DNA from: Lacticaseibacillus casei DSM 20011 = JCM 1134 = ATCC 393
Lineage (GTDB): Bacteria; Bacillota; Bacilli; Lactobacillales; Lactobacillaceae
Assembly: GCF_000829055.1 (NCBI RefSeq)
Contig: NZ_AP012544.1
Span: 496,001-560,000 of the forward strand
DNA length: 64,000 nt
Direction: 5' to 3'
The notes beneath the pieces were generated by a model. That model worked only from the letters and a program-made list of their open reading frames with translations, had not been told where the DNA came from and did not search any database. Within the stretch, counting starts at the first letter, position 1. Every line of letters starts with the position of its first letter. Shown here piece by piece: positions 58,978-64,000 of this stretch. The translations under genes and the position numbers were made by a program.

Positions 58978-59963
58978 GTGACTGCATTAAGTACATCGAT
59001 TCAAAGCGTGCTGACCATCGTTTTACTGATTGCCCTGGGTTATGTCTTGCGGCGGCAAGGGCGGTTTGATGATCAGTTTGGGAAAACTATTTCTGACTTG
59101 TTATGAAAATTGCCTTGCCGGCGTCAATCTTTATCTCTGTCTTGCAACGATTGACCCTCGATAAGCTGGTAAGCCTGTCATCAGGGTTGGTTTATGGCTT
59201 TGGTGCCGTGATTCTGGGCTATCTGATCGCCTTTTTACTGGTCTGGTTGCTTAAAGTTCGGCCAGGGCGTCGTGGAACGTTCATCAACATGTTTGTGAAT
59301 GCCAATACCATTTTCATCGGGTTACCGCTGAACCTTGCCTTGTTCGGTGATAAAGCGGTGCCGTACTTCCTGATGTATTACGTGGTGAACACAGTCTCAA
59401 CCTGGACAGTCGGCGCCTTTATCATGGCATGGGATGACCCGACGCAGGAGAAGGCAGAAAAAAGCGGTGCAGCCTTTAACTGGAAGAAATTGTTGCCAGC
59501 GCCACTGGTTGGTTTCTTGGTAGCCTTGGTCTTTCTTTTGCTGAAAATTCCGTTCATTCATGTTGGTTGGCTAGGATTTGCGGTTAACACATTAGATTAC
59601 GTTGGTAGTCTGGTAACACCGCTATCGCTGATTTATATCGGAATTATTTTGGCTGATGCCGGCTTGAAAGCGATTCGGTTTGACCGCGATACCATCGTGG
59701 CTTTGATCGGCCGGTTCGTCATCGCTCCGGCATTGATTACCGGATTGATTCTGCTAGGCATGAAGGCTGGTTTCAATGTGCCAAGTCTCGAAGCGCAAAC
59801 CCTGATCATTCAAGCGGCTGCACCTGGTCTTGCCGTCCTGCCGATTTTGGCAACGGAAGCCCACGCCGACGTGAAGTACGCCACCAACGTTGTGACGACT
59901 TCGACAGTCCTGTTTGTGATTGTTGTTCCGATTTTGATGATGCTGGTTCAAGGATTGGCATAA
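58978..59963 (+). pseudogene. mleP: Malate-type AEC permease (mleP), frameshifted
   Basis: GTG 58978 has GGAGGA 8 nt upstream and encodes the first helix and its loop (LTIVLLIALGYVLRRQGRFD ... GKTISDLL). At about 59098-59103 the frame breaks: GACTTGTTATGAAA reads a stop in frame 1, while the ATGAAAATTGCCTTGCCGG in another frame carries on (MKIALPASIFISVLQ ...) through the rest of the PF03547 protein (NANTIFIGLPLNLALFG). One nucleotide has been lost around 59100. With the frame restored the product would be about 328 aa, the malate/lactate permease of the malolactic locus. Confidence 0.88.
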
Positions 59964-59969
59964 TGTTTT

Positions 59970-60007
59970 TTGAGCGTGAGCCGGTTTTTGCGCCGACGAA
60001 CGTGTTG
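59970..60007. repeat. Short degenerate copy of the dispersed repeat
   Basis: GAGCGTGAGCCGGTTTTTGCGCCGACGAACGTGTTG has both outer ends with a very short interior, next to a terminator. Confidence 0.5.
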
Positions 60008-60017
60008 TGGCAGCAAG

Positions 60018-60048
60018 AAAAAAAGAGCCCGAAACGGCTCTTTTTTTT
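60018..60048. terminator. Bidirectional terminator between mle locus and tpx
   Basis: AAAAAGAGCC / GGCTCTTTTTTTT with a CGAAAC loop. Confidence 0.92.
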
Positions 60049-60056
60049 GCCCGAAA

Positions 60057-60554
60057 TTAAGCTTGATGCGCTTCTAAATAAGCTAAGGCGCTGGTGTAAT
60101 CAGGCTCATGTGTTTGTTCGGTGATGAGTTCGCGATATTTAACCGTTCCTGTACCGTCAACGATCCAAACACTGCGGGCATCGGTGTGGTTGTCGGCAAC
60201 GAATAGCCCCATCGCCTTGCCAAAATTAGCGTTCTGGTCGGAAAGTAGCTGCATTTTTGTCACATTTTCCGCCGCGCACCAGGATTGTTGTTCTTGTGGG
60301 GTATTGGTTGAAATCGTATAAAAGTCAACATTGTCAAACTCATCCATATCCTGGTTAAAATGTTTGGTTGAGATGCTGCAGACCCGTGTATTGATGTCGG
60401 GAACAACACTGATTAATGTCAGGCGGTGACTGAGATCACTAGTCTTAACCGGCTGTCCCTTGGCATCGGTTACCGTAAATGCCGGTAGTTTTTCGCCTAG
60501 TGCCGTTGGATTGCCATTGGTCGTGATGACTGTGCCGTGTCGGGTAATTTCCAT
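60057..60554 (-). CDS. tpx: Thiol peroxidase (2-Cys peroxiredoxin) Tpx
   Basis: 165 aa. Reduces peroxides using thioredoxin. Peroxidatic Cys in PDINTRVCSISTKHF and resolving Cys in QQSWCAAENVTKM, with LGEKLPAFTVTDAKGQPV at the N-terminus. ATG 60554 with AAAGGAGTG upstream. Monocistronic. An alpha-hydroxyacid oxidase-like enzyme elsewhere in this window could generate the H2O2 it removes, but this is not a proven link. Confidence 0.95.
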   Translation of the reverse strand: MEITRHGTVITTNGNPTALGEKLPAFTVTDAKGQPVKTSDLSHRLTLISVVPDINTRVCSISTKHFNQDMDEFDNVDFYTISTNTPQEQQSWCAAENVTKMQLLSDQNANFGKAMGLFVADNHTDARSVWIVDGTGTVKYRELITEQTHEPDYTSALAYLEAHQA

Positions 60555-60780
60555 AAAAAAACACTCCTTTACCTGTATACGCGAAACAGGTGAGATTTAA
60601 GACAACACAGTCAGTGTATCATGCTTAAGGGATAAGTGACATGGACACAACTTAATTGGCAAAAATTTATCAGCATATACATTGACGCTAATATAAATAT
60701 TTATGTAAGCTTAAATTAACGGAGATATTTCAACCGTAATAATGCATCTTAACGTTCACGCGTTCAAGGAGGGTTGCCAG

Positions 60781-61290
60781 ATGCAGCAAACATTAGTCGT
60801 TTACACATCCGAAACCGGTTTTACCCAGCGGTTTGCGTTGAGTATTGCGCAAACCTTACATTGCGAAGTGATTGATGTTCAGTTTTTGACAGCCTCGGAC
60901 TTAAAAAACCGCACCTTGATTATTTACGACGGTCACCTTGTGGGAAATAAGGTGCTCGGCTTGAAATCCTTTTTCCGTCAATTCAAGGATATGCTGCCTG
61001 ATATGGTTATTGTGTTTGGCAGCGGCGTGGTTCGGCGTGACAATGTGAATTGCCAGCAAATTAAGCAATATCAGTTTATGCATGATTGTCCCGTAACCAG
61101 TTTTTATTATGTGCAAGGCTATCCCAAGCTCAGCCAAATGAATTTTCTCCGGCGGCTGCGAGCAATCCGAGCGTTAAAGCACTGGGGAACCGAGTCATAT
61201 CCTGCCGTTCAAGAGGCGATTCAGCCACTAGTTGCCGATGTGACCAGCCTACTGAACGGTCCGTTTACGCATGGTGCCGTTCAGATTTGA
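60781..61290 (+). CDS. Flavodoxin-domain protein
   Basis: 169 aa. N-terminal VVYTSETGFTQRFALSIAQ is the FMN-phosphate loop of the flavodoxin_5 family, then VIVFGSGVVRRDNVNCQQI. ATG 60781 with AAGGAGGG upstream; the frame from 60742 is unsupported. Monocistronic, cytoplasmic. It probably carries FMN and transfers electrons; the partner is unknown. Confidence 0.85.
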   Translation: MQQTLVVYTSETGFTQRFALSIAQTLHCEVIDVQFLTASDLKNRTLIIYDGHLVGNKVLGLKSFFRQFKDMLPDMVIVFGSGVVRRDNVNCQQIKQYQFMHDCPVTSFYYVQGYPKLSQMNFLRRLRAIRALKHWGTESYPAVQEAIQPLVADVTSLLNGPFTHGAVQI

Positions 61291-61323
61291 TTGGCAAAGT
61301 GCGCGAAGACCAATAAGTGCGTT

Positions 61324-61360
61324 AAAAAACCGCATCTCCGAAAAAAGATGCGGTTTTTGC
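61324..61360. terminator. Bidirectional terminator between the flavodoxin and pepF genes
   Basis: AAAAAACCGCATCT / AGATGCGGTTTTT. Confidence 0.92.
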
Positions 61361-61372
61361 ATAGTTCTATGA

Positions 61373-63187
61373 CTAATCCTGATCAATTTCCTTACTCAAA
61401 GCCACGACTTCATCCACCGTATCACCTAAGAAACTGATAGCGTGTTTCAGGGCAGCATCCGTGGTGACATCGACGCCGGCAACACGAGCTGCGGCAGCTG
61501 GATCGAGTGAATCACCCAGACTTAGATATCGGAGCCAGCGGTCAACAGCAGGCTGACCTTGCTGCTCAATAGCTTGAAAAGCCTGAGTGGCCACGGTCAA
61601 ACCGGCAGAGTAGGAATATGAGTACAGCCCCATGTAGTAGTGGCTTTGCCGCATCCAAGTTAGCTCAGCGCCTTCTTCAAGCTCAACAGCCGGGCCCCAA
61701 AAATCGGTCAATACTTTACGTGTAATCGCATCAAGGCGCGCAGCATCAAAACTCTCACCCTTATCGATCAGCGTATAAACCTCACGTTGAAAAGCCGCTT
61801 CAAGCAAGTGGGTGACAAAGTTGTGGAAATAGGTGTTATTCAACAAGCGTGACAAAGCAAATCGCTTCATCCGCGGGTCTTTGGCAGTTTCTTCCAAATA
61901 GTGGGTCAATAATAATTCATTGAAAGTCGAAGGACTCTCGACTAAGTAATCATTGAAATCCGCATCAAGAACATTGTGCGCTTGCTGCGAGCGGACCATT
62001 TGCGCCGTGTGTCCCAGCTCGTGAATCAGTGTGTACACTGCTGGCAGCGTGTTACTCCAGGTCATTTCAACATATGGATGGACACCGTAAGGCCCGGCCG
62101 TGTACGCGCCTGAGTCTTTACCCTGATTGGCGGGAAAATCAATCCAGTGATCCGAAAATGCCTGCATCATCTGATCTTGATAATCTTTGCCCATCAACGC
62201 CGTCGCGTTTTTGATCATTTCCTGAGCCTGTGCCAAGGTGATGGTCGGTGCATAGCTCGGGTCAATGTCGATTTGTAAGTCGGTATAACCGATGTGATCC
62301 AGTCCCCAAAGCGTTTTGACGTGGGTCACATATTTGCGCATGACAGGTGCTAGGTCGTGCATAATCACATCGATTTGGCGGTTAAACATTTCCCGATTGA
62401 TTTCCTGGTCAGCGAGCAGGTAATCGATGACGGAATCGTAACCGCGCATGGTTGCCGTAATTTTTTCGCGGGTGACTTGTGCTAAGTAGCCGGCAGCCAT
62501 GGTGTTTTCATAGCGGCGCAACGTCTTGTTGAACTGAGCATAGGCGGCGCGGCGGATTTCGGTGTCGGGATGCTTTTGGTAATTCTCTTCGTACATCACG
62601 AATGAAAGCGGATAGGTTTTACCGTGAGCCGTAAACGTGCCGAAGTCCATGTCGCCGAAAATCGTTTGGTCGCGAATGTTGCTGGGTGCCTGAAAAACCG
62701 GGGACAATTCCGCTAACACCTTTTCGGCAGCAGGCGGCAAGGCGCCTTTCTTGGCCACTTTGATTTGGCGAATGAAGCCGGCATAATCGGGTGCTTTTTC
62801 GACCACGGCGTCAAGCACGGTTTCGGATAATTGGGTGAGTTCGGCTTGAAAGAAGCTCAATTGACCGCCAATTTCGCCGCCCAGTGCGGTAACTTGTGCC
62901 TGGCGTTCGCGCAATTTGGGGTCGGTGGTATCAGTCGAATACGGCATGAATCCCCAGTGGGCAATTTTGCTATCGAGGGCCACAATCGTGCCGTAGTCGG
63001 CCAACGCATCGACAATCACGGCCGGTTCCGTCAATTTTCCCTGATACATGCGGACAAAATCCTTGGTTAAGGCGCGGACCTGTTTGACCGCTTCATCGTA
63101 AGCAAAGTCGTCATGAAAAATCGGGGTTAGATCCCAAGTCAGCTTCGGATCAACCGCCTGGCGTTTAGGTAACTCGGTTTCGCTCAT
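61373..63187 (-). CDS. pepF: Oligoendopeptidase F (M3 metallopeptidase)
   Basis: 604 aa cytoplasmic zinc peptidase that cuts short peptides. Zinc site YTLIHELGHTAQMVRS (HExxH) with the later acidic ligand in LVESPSTFNELLLTHYL (the ESPS/E motif). N-terminal M3 helical part: MYQGKLTEPAVIVDALADYG. ATG 63187 with GGAGG upstream. Normal length for PepF1. Monocistronic. Confidence 0.95.
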   Translation of the reverse strand: MSETELPKRQAVDPKLTWDLTPIFHDDFAYDEAVKQVRALTKDFVRMYQGKLTEPAVIVDALADYGTIVALDSKIAHWGFMPYSTDTTDPKLRERQAQVTALGGEIGGQLSFFQAELTQLSETVLDAVVEKAPDYAGFIRQIKVAKKGALPPAAEKVLAELSPVFQAPSNIRDQTIFGDMDFGTFTAHGKTYPLSFVMYEENYQKHPDTEIRRAAYAQFNKTLRRYENTMAAGYLAQVTREKITATMRGYDSVIDYLLADQEINREMFNRQIDVIMHDLAPVMRKYVTHVKTLWGLDHIGYTDLQIDIDPSYAPTITLAQAQEMIKNATALMGKDYQDQMMQAFSDHWIDFPANQGKDSGAYTAGPYGVHPYVEMTWSNTLPAVYTLIHELGHTAQMVRSQQAHNVLDADFNDYLVESPSTFNELLLTHYLEETAKDPRMKRFALSRLLNNTYFHNFVTHLLEAAFQREVYTLIDKGESFDAARLDAITRKVLTDFWGPAVELEEGAELTWMRQSHYYMGLYSYSYSAGLTVATQAFQAIEQQGQPAVDRWLRYLSLGDSLDPAAAARVAGVDVTTDAALKHAISFLGDTVDEVVALSKEIDQD

Positions 63188-63322
63188 AAAAAAACCTCCT
63201 TCACATGGTGGCTAAAGTATAGCATTGATCGCGCTTAAGATGCGTGTCGGCCTCCTGTTGAACCGATTATTTCTTTCGGCTAACTGCTCATGGTAGAATT
63301 ATATAAAAAGGATGTGTTATGA

Positions 63323-63673
63323 ATGGGTATCGACAACAATCAGCTAGTGGCGCGCTACTTTGATCGAAAAGCCGACCATGCGGATTTTTTCAAAGCTTTA
63401 GAGACCTATCTTGACGATAAACTGGGACAATTATACGCGACTTTGGAAACGACCTTTGCCGACACAGTGGTATTGTCCGTTGACGACGCTATTGCCCAAG
63501 CGCATCAGGCCGGGGCAACGATTGATGATCCTGCTGCTGAAGAAATTGCTGCCGCGAATTACTTGTTCAAGGAATTGGCTTCGCGCGGCCTGTGGATCCA
63601 GTCGCCGGATCAGACGGAGCCGAATACGATTATTGCGAAGCTGAATTTTGGTAATCGGCGTACGTATTATTAA
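63323..63673 (+). CDS. Conserved small protein, unknown function
   Basis: 116 aa, soluble, acidic and helical: DADFFKALETYLDDKLGQL-like middle and ELASRGLWIQSPDQTEPNTI near the end. No motif I can name. ATG 63323; AAAGGA lies 12 nt upstream. Between pepF (divergent) and a terminator. Confidence 0.72.
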   Translation: MGIDNNQLVARYFDRKADHADFFKALETYLDDKLGQLYATLETTFADTVVLSVDDAIAQAHQAGATIDDPAAEEIAAANYLFKELASRGLWIQSPDQTEPNTIIAKLNFGNRRTYY

Positions 63674-63701
63674 GCTTGCCTGCCGTCAACGTGTTGGCAT
63701 A

Positions 63702-63747
63702 AAAAAACCGCGGTGCGATCGTTACAAAGATCGTACTGCGGCTTTTT
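63702..63747. terminator. Bidirectional terminator between the small gene and ndk
   Basis: AAAAAACCGCGGTGCGATC / GATCGTACTGCGGCTTTTTT. Confidence 0.9.
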
Positions 63748-63777
63748 TCGGTTATTAGTTATGTACCCGCCTGGTGG

Positions 63778-64000
63778 TTATGACTTAGGCGCGTATTGCT
63801 TGTTCGCAAACCAAATCGGAATTTCCCGCCGTGCGCTTTCCTCACTATCAGAGCTGTGAATCACGTTGCGGATGGTTTGGTCGGCCCATTCCCGGCCAAA
63901 ATCGCCGCGAATCGTGCCTGGCGCAGCGTCTGCCGGATTGGTCGCACCAGTCATTTTCCGCACGGCTTCAATCACATTAAAGCCGCTGACAATCATCGCC
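63778..64000 (-). CDS. ndk: Nucleoside diphosphate kinase, C-terminal part (5' end outside the window)
   Basis: About 74 codons are visible. [19 protein letters not shown], then GTIRGDFG and [20 protein letters not shown], contain the catalytic His (in NVIH) and the signature of Ndk. It balances NTP pools by transferring phosphate. Stop TAA at 63778-63780. The N-terminus lies beyond position 64000. Confidence 0.95.
   Translation of the reverse strand, partial: AMIVSGFNVIEAVRKMTGATNPADAAPGTIRGDFGREWADQTIRNVIHSSDSEESARREIPIWFANKQYAPKS

Overview
The window looks like a chromosomal segment of a lactic acid bacterium of the Lacticaseibacillus casei/paracasei/rhamnosus group. I infer this from the tagatose-6-phosphate lac genes, a malolactic locus, PepF, a SemiSWEET gene, a MutY without an iron-sulphur cluster, the roughly mid-40s % GC look of the coding sequence, and strong AGGAGG ribosome binding sites. 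The species is not proven from sequence alone. There is no prophage, CRISPR array or secondary-metabolite cluster.

Layout. 0-2.5 kb: lacR-lacA-lacB-lacD (minus strand, lacD cut by the left edge). 3-8 kb: a HAD phosphatase, divergent from sbcD-sbcC. 8-15.7 kb: an XRE regulator, a small protein, CIRCE-controlled hsp20, mutY, an esterase/oxidoreductase/small-protein operon, an HdeD-like protein, a RelB antitoxin with a decayed partner, a GyrI-like protein and a pyridoxal/HMP kinase. 15.7-18.5 kb: two overlapping unknown genes and a broken NAD(P)-binding gene. 19-20.3 kb: an IS30-family element. 20.5-22.9 kb: a GH3 beta-glucosidase. 22.9-27.6 kb: an aromatic-amino-acid-type ABC transporter (two paralogous binding proteins, permease, ATPase). 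Each binding-protein gene is preceded by a leader-peptide attenuator, one rich in Phe codons and one rich in Tyr codons. 27.7-35.2 kb: a quinone-reductase-like MDR, a P-type ATPase and a GtrA/GT39/GT2 envelope-glycosylation operon, with a two-component system at 35.4-37.4 kb. 37.5-43.2 kb: a Fe-S-biosynthesis-like protein and a PucR-like regulator divergent from an SDR/ADC-like/nitroreductase/lactate-oxidase-like operon with a cre site. 43.4-43.55 kb: two tRNA-Ala genes. 43.6-56.3 kb: PadR plus its membrane partner, SemiSWEET, an MDR, membrane proteins, an AI-2E family permease, lexA with an SOS box, a lipoprotein, an AEC permease, a flavin reductase-like protein, a Ser/Asn-rich surface protein, 5-FTHF cyclo-ligase, DUF488 and CorA. 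56.3-60 kb: a malolactic locus (truncated LysR, mleS, frameshifted AEC permease). 60-64 kb: tpx, a flavodoxin-like protein, pepF, an unknown gene and the C-terminus of ndk.

Two themes run through the window. First, a dispersed imperfect palindrome of about 120 bp (five full copies plus half copies and solo ends) sits between genes, often beside terminators. It supplies the stop codon of lacR, interrupts the 5' UTR of the second binding-protein gene and marks the truncation point of the LysR gene. Second, gene decay is unusually dense. Six genes carry premature in-frame stops, all TAA (NAD(P)-binding protein, second ABC binding protein, P-type ATPase, histidine kinase, an unknown gene, CorA). 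The first ABC binding protein has an internal deletion, the malate-type permease a frameshift, and the LysR gene has lost its DNA-binding domain.

The most interesting signal is the pair of leader peptides at 23022-23075 and 24334-24393. Each is followed by a chain of mutually exclusive hairpins ending in two terminators. This looks like ribosome-mediated attenuation, with separate Phe and Tyr sensing in front of paralogous transporter genes.
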